This document shows positions 1 to 11,700 of a DNA stretch of 64,000 bases, in pieces. A program made the position numbers and the translations under genes. This stretch comes from Cryptomeria japonica (Eukaryota > Streptophyta > Pinopsida > Cupressales > Cupressaceae), in the NCBI RefSeq assembly GCF_030272615.1, contig NC_081412.1, positions 667,805,852 through 667,869,851 of the forward strand. The letters run 5' to 3'. The notes below the pieces were generated by a model. It searched no databases and was not told the origin of the DNA. It saw nothing but the letters and a program-made list of their open reading frames with translations. How positions within the stretch are numbered: position 1 is the stretch's first letter; every line of letters begins with the position of its first letter.

Positions 1-2329
1 ATGAGTTTCATTATCAGATGTAAATACAAATGAGCACGGTTACAAAGGGATTCTTTTTTTGAAATTAAAACAACTACATTTTCCTTTCCATGATAATAGA
101 AATACATTGCTTTCTTTTTTGAAAATAAACACAACCATGACTTTCTCTTTTTTTTGCAAGCTAATATTGCATACATAAAATTCTTCTTTCCTTGTAAATA
201 AACACAAACTAGCTCTTTTTTTTTCTTTTCCTTTACAACTCCAAAAGAGAATACATTGTCATAATAACTCTTTCTGCAACATAAAACAGCAACATAGTCC
301 TTTAATTCTTCTTTTCCCATTCCCATGCAACCTGCAATAAAACACATTTTTGACCATGGGAAGCTCACCTCCCAGCCTAGGCTTACTAGAAGCCACCCCC
401 GAGCTTGGAGAACCAAGCACTAAACGGGTTACAAACAAGCAATCTCCACAACAAACATAGGAAGACACTTATATTCAAATTTCCCTTCCCAAGCTACACA
501 TTCACCACTTTCATGGTGACTCTTCCATGGGTGGAAGTGGACCAAGTACCAATGGGGAGAATGCATGCCAAAAAAAATAACACAAGCCACCTCATGGCAA
601 TACAAATGCAACAAATACTTCCACAATCCTTATGCCCCCCCAAAAGGCTCAAGGCCATATTTGCTCCCCTTATGACCCCCAAATGCATACACAAGGCTAT
701 GCATCAAGGGTCACCAAGGACACCCTTGAGAACACTCTCCATAAGGAGAGCCTCTCACCCATGGCTGTCATACTCCTTCCACCCCAAGATCTTCCTACCC
801 TCCCAAGAGTAGGAGATCTTGGACACTCCCAAAAACAACAAGAACACAAAACAAAACACATAGAAAAGAAAACTACACATTCTTTACTTACACAAAAACT
901 TCATAAAACACATTCTTTACAAGCAACTCTTTTTTTTTACAATCAACATAAACTAACACTTACAACATAGCAAGAGGAGATAAGAAGAAACCAACCTTAT
1001 TCTGCCAATAGGTTGCTAAGATTAGTTGCGGATGAGCTGCCCAATTCCACACTAACTTTCTCCAAATTCCACCAAAAGTGCTAATCTCCTACTAACTTTT
1101 TCAAAACAAGCATAATCTCCAAGAATGGAGAGTGGGTGATTACTCACTAAGTCTCCAAATTCTTGCCTAAGAAGGCCTCTCACACACTTCCCAACCCCTT
1201 GGGTGAGGTGTGAGTTCCCATTGGTTGCCCTTCCCAAACTCTTACACATTACCAAAATTGGAAAGGGAAAAGGTGGAAGAAGATGGGGAAGAGGGTTTGA
1301 CATCTAAAAGGAAGGTTCTCTATCCTAGGAGGAACTTTCTAAGTTGAATTTTCGTTCATCTTGGAAACACCACTTTTTGAAGTGACTAAATAGTCACATG
1401 GGAGAAGCCACATGTTTCAAAATACCCCTAACCCATAGGTATACCCTTTGGACCTTTGGAAAAGCCTAAAAACTTACCCTAGGAGTCCATTAAACCCTTT
1501 GGAAACCCAACTGAAGTTTACCTACGGGTCAAACTTGAGTTGACCACTCCCAAGACTCCCTACCCAAGGCAAATTTGGGACCACACTCATGTTTTTGAAT
1601 GGCTTTGGTAGAAACAAAACTCCCTCCAAGAGACAAGTCAAAATCAATGACACTTAATCAGCACATGTGTCAAGTGACACAATAAAAACACAATATAAAA
1701 ATCACACATGGAATTTGTCTCTTGTAGGATTACACATATACATATAAATTAATTTTAACACTCAAGCATTATACACTTCACAAATAAAACACATTACAAT
1801 GGGGTGTTGTCTCTCCAAATAGACAACTCCCGGCTTAACAAACGCACATCGGTCTAGGCTTGGTTCTCCATATAAATTCCATGGTCACATGGATAATTTT
1901 CCTGCGCATCTCAATTAACACATTAGTAATTCCAAATAATCACATTTATACATAATCAAATACATGGATTCCATTGCACATCAAACACTCATACATTAGG
2001 CAATCAATAATTTCAATATCTCACTTGTTTCAAATTCAATTTCACATAAGCAATTAACATAATTTCCCAAAATTGAACCATTCATAAATAAGCATCATTT
2101 TTCTATCATCAAAATGAAGTCCTACAAATTTCCAATAATGACATTCACCATCATAATGTAACTCTATTCTAGTAACATATCTAAAGTTTCATAATCATCA
2201 TGCATGAAATAAAACATCAACATATGTCAGTGTGATCCAAATCATGGAATCATATAAGTTCTAAGTCCATAAAACATAAAATAAAGCATCCATGATAGTC
2301 TCAATATGCAAATAACTGAAAATGTCCAG
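1..2329. other. Unassigned non-coding DNA
   Basis: No reading frame here resembles a known protein. Bases 1-260 and 840-970 are rich in short T and CT runs on the plus strand. The phrase around a CTTGG/AACCAAGC core occurs near 400-420 and in related form near 1855-1870. A short inverted repeat GTTGTCT/AGACAAC lies near 1807-1828. The short open frames at 405-970 have no domain, no codon structure and proline/threonine-rich composition typical of CT-rich DNA. The region is probably old retroelement LTR or leader sequence, but no pair of ends could be found. Confidence 0.4.
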
Positions 2330-3180
2330 CTGAGTCGGGGTAGGGCCTCACAGAATCTCGATCTCTGTTAGGAGATAAGTCAGATTAAAGACTACCTTGT
2401 TAGAGGATTTTAGATTCACATATGTGAACCACCTTGTTAGAGGATTTTACAAAGGCTTTGAGGCCTACTCGGTTAAGGGCTATAGACTTGTCAAAGATGT
2501 GAGTAATCAACAAGTGTTTGATCTATCTGATAGCACAAACTGCTTGGTTAGATCCAGTATTGCTCACAGCTAATGCATTTCAACATTACTTCAGTCTTCT
2601 CTATCTCTCTCACAATTACAACTTGATCTTCTTAGATAAGATCGTTCTAAATCTCCACCTTAAAACCCTAGCACCACATTAACCCTTTCAGCAACAACTT
2701 AAAACCCTACACAAGATGTCCTTTTAAAGGAATCTGATTTCATGTCGGTCCAATAGGATTACATTACAATTTCCTAGGTTCAATGCATCTAGACGTACTC
2801 AGTAACATGACACAAAAAGCACCGTCAAACAATCAGTGGATTGGTAACTCATCACAAAATGTTGGTTGGTAACTCATCACAGAGTATTACCGGTTCATAC
2901 AAAATACTGGTTGCCGGTTTGACAAAAATGAAGACTGGTAAGAATGTGTTGTGTCGCTTTGCTCCCTTGTACCGCTTGGGATCTACGAATCGCTTGGGGT
3001 CGACATGCCGCTTCAGACCGGGAAACACATTCTGCAAAATCACTACTAGTCTAAAGACTACAATACAACATACTGGTTGGAACAAATACCGGTTGAGCAC
3101 AAGCTCATACACATAAAGCGGATCTCAAAAGTGTGTGTCCATCAATGACAATCACAACATAAACAACAAAAATGCCAACA
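2330..3180 (-). mobile_element. Copia-type LTR fragment N
   Basis: Read on the minus strand, this begins at 3180 with TGTTGGCATT and a run resembling GTCATTGATG. Those are the same first bases as LTR H (58415, plus) and LTR J (46784, minus). It is rich in ACCGGT-type words and carries two CCTTGTTAGAGG units (2395-2406 and 2432-2443), the complement of the 12-nt units in LTR H. The 3' end, expected to carry a CCTCCCCCTCTCAG-like stretch, is not clear; a weak counterpart lies near 2325-2350. No target duplication was found, so this is called a truncated LTR. The left limit is approximate. Two near-identical 15-base words (TGGTAACTCATCACA) at about 2842 and 2867 form a small tandem repeat. Confidence 0.6.
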
Positions 3181-5304
3181 GATGTATTGATACATCCATT
3201 CATGATATGTATTTGAAACAAGAAGTTATTTCACCCTACTAAGAATAGTAATCAAACCTCCTTAATAAAGTCAGTTCGATGAATATTCTTAAGTCTTCTT
3301 GCAATAGTATGCCTTGGGGTTTTCAACCAATTGTCATTGATATTGCTTTTGCACTTGTCTAAATTATTGTTATAATATATCTGAGCTGACTACATGTCAT
3401 TATTGGCATATTGATCAATGTTTGGACCTTTGAAAATTGTGTCAAAGAAGTCCTCATCCAATTTTATGAGAGTTTCCTTTCCTTCCACATCCTTGATAGA
3501 CTTGTTTACTGGATTAAACCTATTAGATAATGCTAATACTAACTCGAGTTTTGTGCCAACATTGGAAAAGTTGCAACTAAGTGAATTCCACTATTAATAG
3601 TTGCCTCCATTTTATAATATTCAACACCTAGCTCTTTCACTCTTTTAAGAAACTCTTCAAGATCTAGATGACCTATCTCTGTGTCTCTAATGTTGCCAAT
3701 ATTAGATGACACAAAAGAATATGGAAGAGTGGACGAGGATCTTGCCTCTTAAACTTGATATCTGTCTTGCTTGGTGATAGTGTCATCATTTGACTGTGAT
3801 TATAACTGCAACATGTGAAATAACTACTTGAAATTATTTTTGAAACCCTAATTAATTGGTAGAACAAAACTGCCTTTGGGTGTAAATTGGGTTTGTAAAC
3901 CTGATTTAAATGTGTGTGCACTTGGTGCAAATTGGGTTTGCAAACCCGATTTACACCTAAAATAGGTGTAGTTCAAGAAGCGTATCTCAAATTTATAAAT
4001 CTGATTTGCATTTGGGAATAAATTTCAAATCACATTGGTGTAAATCAGACTTACAAACTTGATTTACATTTTTGAAGGTTCATACAAAAAAAGGTGGTGT
4101 AGATCGGGTTGGTAAACCTGATTTACACCATAGTAAATAATGAAGTGATGAATCTACTTTTGGTGCTTGTCGAGGTTGTAGCCCCGATATATGCCATAGG
4201 AGGGGCTTGGTATAGATCAAGGTTACGACCTTGATATAAACCACAACACAACACTTTTTATTGTGTATTGCTACTGGTGTACAGTGGGGTTACGACCCTG
4301 ACTTACACCTGAAGGGAAGGACTTGGTGTAAGTCAATGATGTAACCCCACCTTACACCAAACAACAATGAATTAAGTCTTTACTATATGTTGGGTTTGTA
4401 ACCTTGACATACACCAAATGGTGGGATTTGGTGTATTTCAAGTCTACGACACCGACATTCACCAAACAATGGAATTTCAAATTGTGGTCTTTGATAAATA
4501 CGTTGTGTCTCGGGGATGCAACCCCACCATACACAACAATAAAAGGAACTAAATGTATGAGGAGATTGTAGTCCCAACATACATCAAGAGAGATGTTTCA
4601 AAAACAAAAAACACTATTTGGGGAAGAAAACCCAAACAAAACTCGCAAAAACCCTAAACAAAATAAGAGTGAATGAAAGAAAACATACTTGAAAAGAAAA
4701 CCAACAAATCAACCTCGGCTCAAAGATCTTCAAAACTCATTCAAAGTAGGGGGTGCACAAGAAAATAATGAAAAGCAAAATGACCATATAAAATCAAGAA
4801 GAAATCAAAACAATTTCAAAGACCTAGCCAGTAAATGCTCAAACATGCAAATTAAACGGTGTATTTTTAGGGTTGTAACCCTGAATACACATCTCCCGTA
4901 ATACACCAAGATATATATTTTAGGTTTGCAATTATGAATACACATTTTGGGTATATTTCAACACATAGGTGCAATTCAAACTTATGAGTCCCATTTGCAC
5001 CTGAAGGCAAAAGGAGGTGTAATTTAGACTTGTAAGTCTGAATTGCACCAAAAGATTGAAGCAAGTGTAAAATTAGATTTTAACTCCAACGTTGCATCAC
5101 TTTTGAAAAACACTTAAAAAGACAATTAATATTTTGAATTAATAACTTTAACTAGGACCAGGGAACAACCACAAAGATCCTAGTAAGACTAACAAGGTGA
5201 AAATTGCCTAAAAAAAAAACTTAAAGAGTTAAATTATGATTCGAACAAAAATTCATAGGGGTTATCTAGTTTTTGCATCATAATAAAAAACAAGGAAAGC
5301 AACT
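3181..5304 (-). repeat. Left (3') terminal repeat of element A
   Basis: This segment matches 15609-17757 in the same orientation along its whole length, with many point changes and small gaps. By position it is the downstream LTR of element A. It contains, on the minus strand, the first roughly 200 codons of the extra reading frame (about 3790 down to 3181) and the near-palindrome array. The match ends at 3181, exactly where LTR N ends in CCAACA, and at about 5304 on the right. A TG (3183) and a CA near 5304 could be the LTR ends. Either the LTR truly includes the start of a coding frame, or this is a second element copy truncated by LTR N. Confidence 0.65.
3876..5049. repeat. Array of 34-nt near-palindromes, left copy
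   Basis: At least fourteen near-palindromic units occur here. The best are exactly 34 nt long: 3924-3957, 4096-4129, 4209-4242, 4276-4309, 4325-4358, 4430-4463, 4968-5001 and 5016-5049. The consensus is a 15-nt arm GGTGTAAATCGGGTT, a 4-nt centre (often TGTA, TGCA or TACG), and the reverse complement of the arm. The unit at 3924 pairs 13 of 15 arm positions. Weaker units lie near 3877, 4038, 4162, 4385, 4504, 4554 and 4860. Starts are about 47-115 bases apart, so this is a dispersed array and not a strict tandem repeat. The array lies just upstream, in transcript sense, of the extra reading frame. Confidence 0.85.
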
Positions 5305-5406
5305 AGCTTTGACTGGCAAACATCTTTTGATCACTCTTAGAAGCAATCAAAAGAAGTAGAACCTCTTATCTCTAAGTTCCTTCTTCTATTCAATTGGGCC
5401 ATAGCA

Positions 5407-6504
5407 TCAAGCAACCAAAAAACTCAAAAGACACCAAAAATAAAAACTATATAAATATTTACAAAGGACTTTCCAAGCTTTACTAAGTGAATAATTTGAG
5501 ATGTTGTCCACTATAAGGCAATCCACCAACCTTAAATTCTTTGTACTTTTATTTTTTTTGTCAAAAAGAGCTTTGACTTGCTTTTGATGTTCTACAAGGC
5601 AATCCACCACTTGTGCATGTTCCTCCAACTAAGTAAGGAACATGATCCGTTTATCAATTGAACTTTCATAAGTCTCATCCTCAATAGCCTTTGCCAACTT
5701 CAAAGACAACAATTCTAGAGTGATAAGAATTTCAATGTTGAGTCCATACAACAACTGAAATAAAGACATATTGATGGTTTGCTTAAGTGTGATGCGATCA
5801 GCCCACAAAGCATCATACAAAGCCTTAGGCCACAACTTTTGATTTTCATCCACTAACTTCTCGATAATGCTCACCAATTTTTTTATTGTTGGATTCTGCT
5901 TGACCATTGCCTTGGGGGTGATAATCAAATGAATGTGAAATGGGAAAGGGTAATTCCATGCTCAAAGCAAAATTGGGTTACTTCGTAAGAAGAGAACACG
6001 GTTGCAATATTTGCCACAATTTTGTGGGAGTTCACCAAATCTACAAATTATGTGGAATCGACATACCACTTGTGAATTTGTATGCTTCATTAGGATAGCC
6101 TCCATCAACTTGGTGAAGTAATTTGTTATCATGAGAACATACATGTGACCTGCACTGGAAGATGGATTAAAAACACCAATAAAGTCAATTCCCCGTTGCT
6201 TGAAAGGTTCTTCAATTATGATTTGTTTCAAAGGAAGAGTTGTCAACTTCTTCTTCCCAACAAACTGTTGACAAAGGTCACATTTACGTACCCACTTGTA
6301 TGCATCTTGAAAGAGTGTGGGCCAATAATATCTGGCCTTGAAAATCTTATGAGCTTTTATAAGCGTATAAAAATGCCCACCACAAGCTATATTGTCCACG
6401 CACCTTGAAAAGGTACCATCTATTTTCCTTTTGTCCAAGCAATTGTCCCAAATAACATAGTGTGCAACCTTGAGTTTGATGTTCCTTTTTCCCTTATAGT
6501 TCAA
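5407..6504 (-). pseudogene. Integrase of element A
   Basis: Minus-strand integrase that would insert the element's cDNA. In the first block (6504-5962) a zinc-finger-like H2C2 region ends in CDLCQQ after the typical YYWP words, followed by the start of the catalytic core (LPLKQIIIEEPF, then GIDFIG with a core Asp). A second block (5928-5629, in another frame) carries LYDALWADRIT and SPFQLVYG-like words typical of the Athila/Tat integrase core end. A third block (5628-5407) has AEHQKQV-like helix residues and then loses similarity. The blocks are separated by stops and a frame change near 5930-5960. The polypeptide is not intact. Confidence 0.85.
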
Positions 6505-6539
6505 ATGGGAAGGGCATTCTCCATATATAAGGAATTGAG

Positions 6540-7060
6540 AAATATTAGGGTACCACTATTCTATGGTGTTAACAAACAACATAGTAGGGAGAATTTCAAA
6601 AAATTCTTCATCTTCCTCACCTTGATTGGCTGAATTATTATCAGCCACGAGCTAACACAAACCTTTTCTAGGAACAAGCTTTGTAGGCTTAATATCGTGA
6701 TCATACTCTTGGATCTTGTCAATCTAATTTCCTCTCTTGGTGTCGAATTCCTATTGAGTGAGAATTGACTTAACAATTGTATCGAGAACTAGGACAAGAG
6801 TATGAAAGTTAAGGATGCAGAACTTGAAATAATTTATTGCCTTAACCATGACAAAAGCATGTTTTTCCATTTGGGAATACTTCAACTCATGAGACTTTAA
6901 AGGATAGCTCATGAAAGCAATAGGAGATTCAATCCCCTCTTTATTCTTTTGCATCAAGATAGCAGACATGATATGCACTAAAGCATACCTATTCATGATT
7001 AAGTCCTTAGTGTAATCGGGACAAACCATAACTAAATCATGGGAAATAGATTCATTAATC
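6540..7060 (-). pseudogene. Gypsy RNase H domain of element A
   Basis: Directly after the reverse transcriptase on the minus strand. Residues such as AILMQKNKEG, PIAFMSYPLKSHELKYSQMEKHA and FVMVKAI match the connection/RNase H segment of Ty3/gypsy pol, where the RNA strand of the RNA-DNA hybrid is removed. The frame stops at 6751 and a further piece at 6776-6561 is in another frame with weak similarity, so the C-terminal half is decayed. The canonical catalytic Asp near the domain start is not clearly present. The assignment rests on order and on the SHELKYSQMEKHA-type motif. Confidence 0.75.
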
Positions 7061-8175
7061 TCATTGAAAACTACTTTCCCCTCGACATTCCATTAGAAAG
7101 TAGCCTTACCCTTCATCATATCAACAATATGACAAGTTTTTTCTACAAAGTTAGGAATAAATCTACATAGAAAATTCACCTTCCCAAAGAAATAATGAAC
7201 AACCATCTTACTAGTAGGTAGGGAAAGATTATGGATTGATTTGACCCTCTTAGGGTCAATCTTAATCCCTTCTTTGGTGCAATGTGTCCCAAGAGTTTTC
7301 CTTCTTTTACCCCAAAAACTGATTTCTTGGGATTAAGTGAAATACCATGCTTTCTACATGTCTCAAGTACTTCTTATAGATGATAAAGATGTTTCTCATA
7401 ATCCTTAGAGAATAGGTTGAGATCATCAAGATAGGCAATAATGAACCTACCAATAATACCTCGAAAGGCCAGATCTATATCTCTTTGGAAAGTAGCAACT
7501 GCATTAATTAATCCAAAAGACATTCTATGATATGCAAATGTGCCCCATGGAGTGGTGAATTTAGTTTTGTGTTGATCAACTTCACTTACCCCAATTTGAT
7601 TATATCTAGAAATCCAACATGGACATAATTTGAGATCCTGTAACTATTTGTAATACTTGGTCCATAACCGATAAAGGATAATTATTCTTTAGTGATAACT
7701 GATTTAGGTTCTTGAAATCCACACAAATTTGGATTTCTCCATTCTTCTTGCACATCAAAACTATATTTTCTATCCATGTTGAATGATGAATAGGAAAAAT
7801 GATTTGAGCGTTCAATATGTTTTAAATCTTAGAACGAATGGTACCTAAAATCTTTGGATTGTACTGCCCCTGCATTTGTCTAAAGGGAGCTACATCGACT
7901 TTGAGGGAAATATCATGTCCCAACTCATTTGGTTGAAAAGACTTGAGATCCTCATATAAATATGCCAACACATTGATGTATTGATTTAACAACTGAATGA
8001 ACTGATCTTTCTCCTATGGAGTACAACTATTACCTATATTCACAAATTTTGGATCATCTTCTGATCCAATATTATATCTTTCATATCCCATACAATAATC
8101 TGGATTCACCTATTCTCTTTTCATATAATGATTATGTTTATCAAACAGTTTCTCAAGTGAAACCAAACCCCTAAG
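7061..8175 (-). pseudogene. Reverse transcriptase of element A
   Basis: Minus-strand Ty3/gypsy reverse transcriptase. From the right: a pre-RT segment about 8175-7850 (words like FQPNELGHDISLKVD), then fingers (STWIENIVLMCKKNGEIQICVDFKNLN, 7790-7700), a palm start (GSQIMSMLDF), the TTPWGTFAYHRMSFGL region near 7550, and the catalytic YLDD box at 7422-7433. Further on lie GHIAPKKGL-type words near 7280. Several stops and at least one frameshift interrupt it, so no functional enzyme is made. YLDD is an acceptable variant of the family's Y-x-D-D box. The template is the element RNA in the cytoplasmic particle. Confidence 0.88.
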
Positions 8176-8399
8176 GATTTTATTTCTCTTTAACTACAAG
8201 AATTCTTCACCTTGCTCAGATTCTCTATCTGAAACTAAATTAGAAGAAAAATAATTACTACCTTCAAAGTAAAAATTATTGAAGTCATCTTTAACCTCAA
8301 GAAATTTAATGATGTGCTTATCATCATTAAAAATCTGCTAATGATCTCAGTTGTCAAGAACACTTAGCGTTGAAACTAACTCAATAGTATACTTAGCTA

Positions 8400-9109
8400 A
8401 AATCTTTATGCAAAATCAAAAGAGTAGCAGATGTTGCAAGATAATCAGCTCTATCATTGAATTACCTAGGAACAACTAAGATATTGAAAGCATCAAAACC
8501 TTTGATTTTATCCCAAACAAGATTCCAATAGTGCTTGAGCCTATTATTCCTTGCTTGGTATATATTCCTAGCTTGGAACACTACCAACTCAACATAACCT
8601 TGTGCATGGATATTCTTAATTCTCCTTTTGTGTGCAACTTCAATACCTAATAACAATGACTCATATTCTATCGTGTTATTGTTATTGGTAAACTCCAACT
8701 TGAAAGAATAAGGAATAATTTCTCCTTGAGGAGAAATAAAAACAACACCTACACTAGAACCAAAGGAAGCACAATTGCCATCGAACTCCAAGATCCAAAT
8801 GTCATTGGAAATAGTATCAATGGAAGTATATTCTAAACTAGGAACAAAACTTTCACCCTTGTTAGAAGAAATTTTGCCTTTATCAATCATGGCAAAAGAT
8901 TTATTGAAACCAAATCCTGACTCGTGATCTTCACAAGCATCAACAAATTTGTTAGTATTTGATATGCACAAAGAACTAGGATCCTCACAATCAGATATAT
9001 TAGAAGATTTAGATACATCCAACTCAGAAAACTCTATCCAATCTTCAGAAAATTCATAAACTTCGTCAATATGTAGATAATAATTCTCCATACTTGCTAA
9101 TTGAAACAA
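8400..9109 (-). pseudogene. Additional (archaeal-like) RNase H upstream of RT, element A
   Basis: A 215-codon open frame. Residues 1-100 are an acidic, serine-rich linker. From about residue 105 there is a second RNase H fold: WILEFDGNCASFGSSVGVVF with the first catalytic Asp in FDG, then TIEYESLLLGI with the catalytic Glu, then GYVELVV where the family normally has GDS-x-L. The third Asp is therefore Tyr here. After a stop at the end of VPR the same frame continues with FNDRADYLA, the usual C-terminal Asp motif, so the domain runs to about 8400. Plant Tat elements are known to carry such a second RNase H. Here it lies between protease and RT, not between the gypsy RNase H and integrase. Confidence 0.8.
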
Positions 9110-9219
9110 TATTTGTGCATTAGGATCATCTGATTACACCACATTATACTCACTCTCTCTTTCAAAGGGGAGGAGTTTTTGCAGGACTCCCTTAACTGGA
9201 ATTTTGGCTCAAGTCACAT

Positions 9220-9507
9220 ACATATGTATTTCTCTTCCTATATCTTTACAAAAATTACACCCTAGCAACATCCCATATGAAGCAGCTCGATGTTAGCAAC
9301 TAAAATAATCATTTTGATCTTCTTATCTGGGAAGGATGCAAATGAAAAATGTGCATCCTTGATTTGCTCCACAAGAGGTAATTGTTTATTTTCCATGGAA
9401 TAACAGTTACCAAATATCTTGGTAAGAGTTAAACCAAGTGCATTAGCTAATTTGAGGGGCATAACATTAGTTGAAGCTCTAGAATCAATAACATAGTTAC
9501 TTAACAT
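9220..9507 (-). pseudogene. Retropepsin-like protease of element A
   Basis: The minus-strand frame starts with YVIDSRASTNVMPLKLANAL, the active-site loop of an Athila/Tat aspartic protease. The catalytic triad is D-S-R instead of the usual D-S-G or D-T-G. The flap region (AHFSFASFPDKK) follows. Near 9287 the reading shifts frame: the downstream similarity (SYGMLLGCNFCKDIG) continues in another frame to about 9220. The protease would normally process the gag-pol polyprotein. The missing glycine and the frameshift indicate an inactive copy. Confidence 0.82.
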
Positions 9508-9643
9508 AAAGCCATTAATTAATAAGAAAATATAAAAAAGTTTCTATCTTCCCTAGAATGGATGAAGGAATTGTAACAAGGTTATTCAATAGATTATTAG
9601 GCTCGGGTAACATAGGATTGCTTTAGGAAGAACTTAAAACATG

Positions 9644-10397
9644 TTAGGTATCTTTATCCTTTACAAACTTAACTAACCTATCAAATTGGTCAGGGTAAGC
9701 TTGTAAGCATTCAACTTTAGATATTTGAATTTTGGTCTTTCTAGCATGGTCAATTATATCAAAAGGTTGATACAAACTAGCCAAAGAAGATAAAGGAATC
9801 TCTTGAGATTTAGGATTTGTGGCACTAGATTTTACAATATTTGAAGTAATAGGAGATGAAAAAGATGCACTTACTTGGTTATCACCCATTGTAGGTTTAG
9901 GTAACATTGGAAGAGGATTTCCCCTCTTTGCAATGGTGACTAGTAGTTGAGGAGTATCATTCTTCTTTGCCTCATCATCTCTAGAATGATTGGGCTGATT
10001 TTCAGAACGAGTAAGAACTGCATTAATACTTGCATTTACTACCTCAAGAGATTTTTCAAAATACATGTAGCTAATAGTAGAGTCGCCAGTAACTTCTTCT
10101 TCATGCTCTTGGAAAAGAATTGCAACATCTTCTTCATTAGATAGAAAACCACCTTGTTTTGTTTCGAAGTAACCCACTGCTAAATTAGAAGGCGGGGCTT
10201 CAAGAGTCAGCCTCTCAAGTGAAGGTGAAAGCTTGGATTGATTCTTGGCCACATAATTGTTAGCATTATATGGGTAGTTTCTCCTTGGAATATCTTTGTA
10301 CAGAGTAGGGAAAGAATTTTGAGAAATCTGCTTCTTAAAGGCAAGAATCTCATTTTCTAACCTTTGTACCATAAGATTAGTAGTGCCTAAAGAATTA
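9644..10397 (-). pseudogene. Gag C-terminal part and linker, element A
   Basis: A 253-codon minus-strand frame between the capsid region and the protease. It begins inside the inverted-repeat insertion and includes a short heptad-like helix near its start (LENEILAFKKQI) and long polar stretches (PPSNLAVGYFETKQGG, NQPNHSRDDEAKK). No CCHC zinc knuckle is visible. The position directly upstream of the protease and the low-complexity composition fit the C-terminal gag/linker of Tat or Athila elements. The frame was interrupted from the capsid part by the MITE at 10392-10799. Confidence 0.6.
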
Positions 10398-10799
10398 AAC
10401 ACCATGATCCATCATCAGGGCAAGAGAGAAAGAGAGTAGAAAATGAGAATGTTAGCAGACCTAGAAGGTTAAAAAGATGGAAGAATAGACACAAGGACAA
10501 AGGCACCAAAAACCAAGGGGAGCAAAAAAAAAAAATAAGAGAGAGAAAAAAAATAAAATGAAAAACAATATAAACATGCCTCCACACACAACTTTGTCCT
10601 TGTGCCTATTCTTCCATCTTTTTAACCATCTAGGTTTGCTACCATTCTCATTTTTTGCTCTCTTGCTCTCTCACTTACTCTCTTTCCCTGATGATGGATC
10701 ACGGTGTTTGATTAGAAATATTGGTAACATCAAAATATACATAGTCAAATCCAAAAGAATTAGAAACAAGCCATTATGGACTGTGGAAATTTCATGAAT
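10392..10799. mobile_element. Foldback/MITE insertion in gag of element A
   Basis: Two long inverted arms: 10392-10502 and 10592-10715. They match at most positions, including the words GATCCATCATCAGGG on the left and CCCTGATGATGGATC on the right. The internal spacer is purine-rich. A 15-bp word AGTGCCTAAAGAATT at 10381-10395 recurs with one change at 10802-10816 and brackets the insertion, so it may be a long target duplication. The right-hand outer segment (10716-10799) ends in words shared with the foldback at 21033-21281, so both belong to one family. There is no transposase; it is non-autonomous. Confidence 0.75.
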
Positions 10800-11700
10800 T
10801 AAGTGCCTAAAGAGTTGATTCAGACAATGTAGAAGAATGCATAGACTTGTTTGGATGTTTCTTAATCTTACTAACAAGGATAAGATCATCTTCAACTTCG
10901 ATCACAAGTATCTGTGCATGCAGTAAATCTATCATAGGTGCTCTTCTCGATAAGAAACTGACCTCGAGCACCTGGGAGTTAACAAATAACCACTTTTAAG
11001 ATTCTCACCAGTTGGTTGAGAAATGGTGAGAATATAGTTCCGCAACTAGTTGAACTTAAAAATGAAATCACACATGGGTTCATGGGGTTCTTTCTTCATT
11101 TGTGTAAGTTGAGCCAAGAGAGCATGCACGTCTTCAACTGGCTTGAACCTTTCCTCAAAATGAGTTTTGAGGGTATCCTAATTAGTGATACTTTGAGGTC
11201 CTAAGTGATACAACCAATCAACAACTACACCTTGTAATATATCAATGAACAATCTCACTAGAACATCTTCATGTTCAACCCCAAGAACATTGCATGCAAT
11301 GTAAAAATGAATGATATGCTCGTCAAGATGCTATTTTCCATCTACATAGAATTGAGGAATATTATTCCTAGAACCTTGTGGAGGTGAATGAAGCAAAAGA
11401 GGCAAATTGAGGGGGCCAAAATTTTATCCCCACGGACCTTGAGTAGGTTGTCCACCTGGAGCAGCCATGATCATTGGTTGAAAAGGTGGAATAACAAACC
11501 TTTGAAATTTTGATAACACCAAGGGTCTTGAAGCACTAGAAGCTTTGCTAGGAATAGGTGATCTTTCACTTATAGGAGGAAAAGTTCGTGTAAACTGTAA
11601 AGGAGATACTGATCTGGAAGGGAAATAATCAAAGTTATTCTTTTGCAACAACTCAAAAACAGGATCAATGATACCTTGATTTCGCCTACCACGAGTATAA
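10800..11700 (-). pseudogene. Gag capsid region of element A
   Basis: The minus-strand translation shows the retrotransposon gag (capsid) family signature. From about 11400 downwards: a word like IPQFYVDGKWHLDEHIIHF, then WLYHLGPQSI, DTLKTHFEERFKP and LLAQLTQMKKEP. Upstream (11651-11424) is a proline/serine-rich N-terminal part. Stops are present, for example just before DTLKTHFEERF. Capsid builds the virus-like particle in which reverse transcription occurs. The capsid is separated from the C-terminal gag segment by the MITE. Confidence 0.8.

Noticed and set aside
405-970. Overlapping open frames of 135 and 112 codons
   Set aside because: No start context, no domain and CT-rich low complexity; two frames are open at once over the same bases, as expected by chance in stop-poor sequence.
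3181-4000. Envelope-like gene downstream of integrase in element A
   Set aside because: The downstream reading frame is a copy of the start of the upstream frame within the terminal repeat, not a separate env-like gene.
3876-5049. CRISPR-like array
   Set aside because: Units are palindromes with irregular spacing and no uniform spacers, and the surroundings are eukaryotic retroelement sequence.
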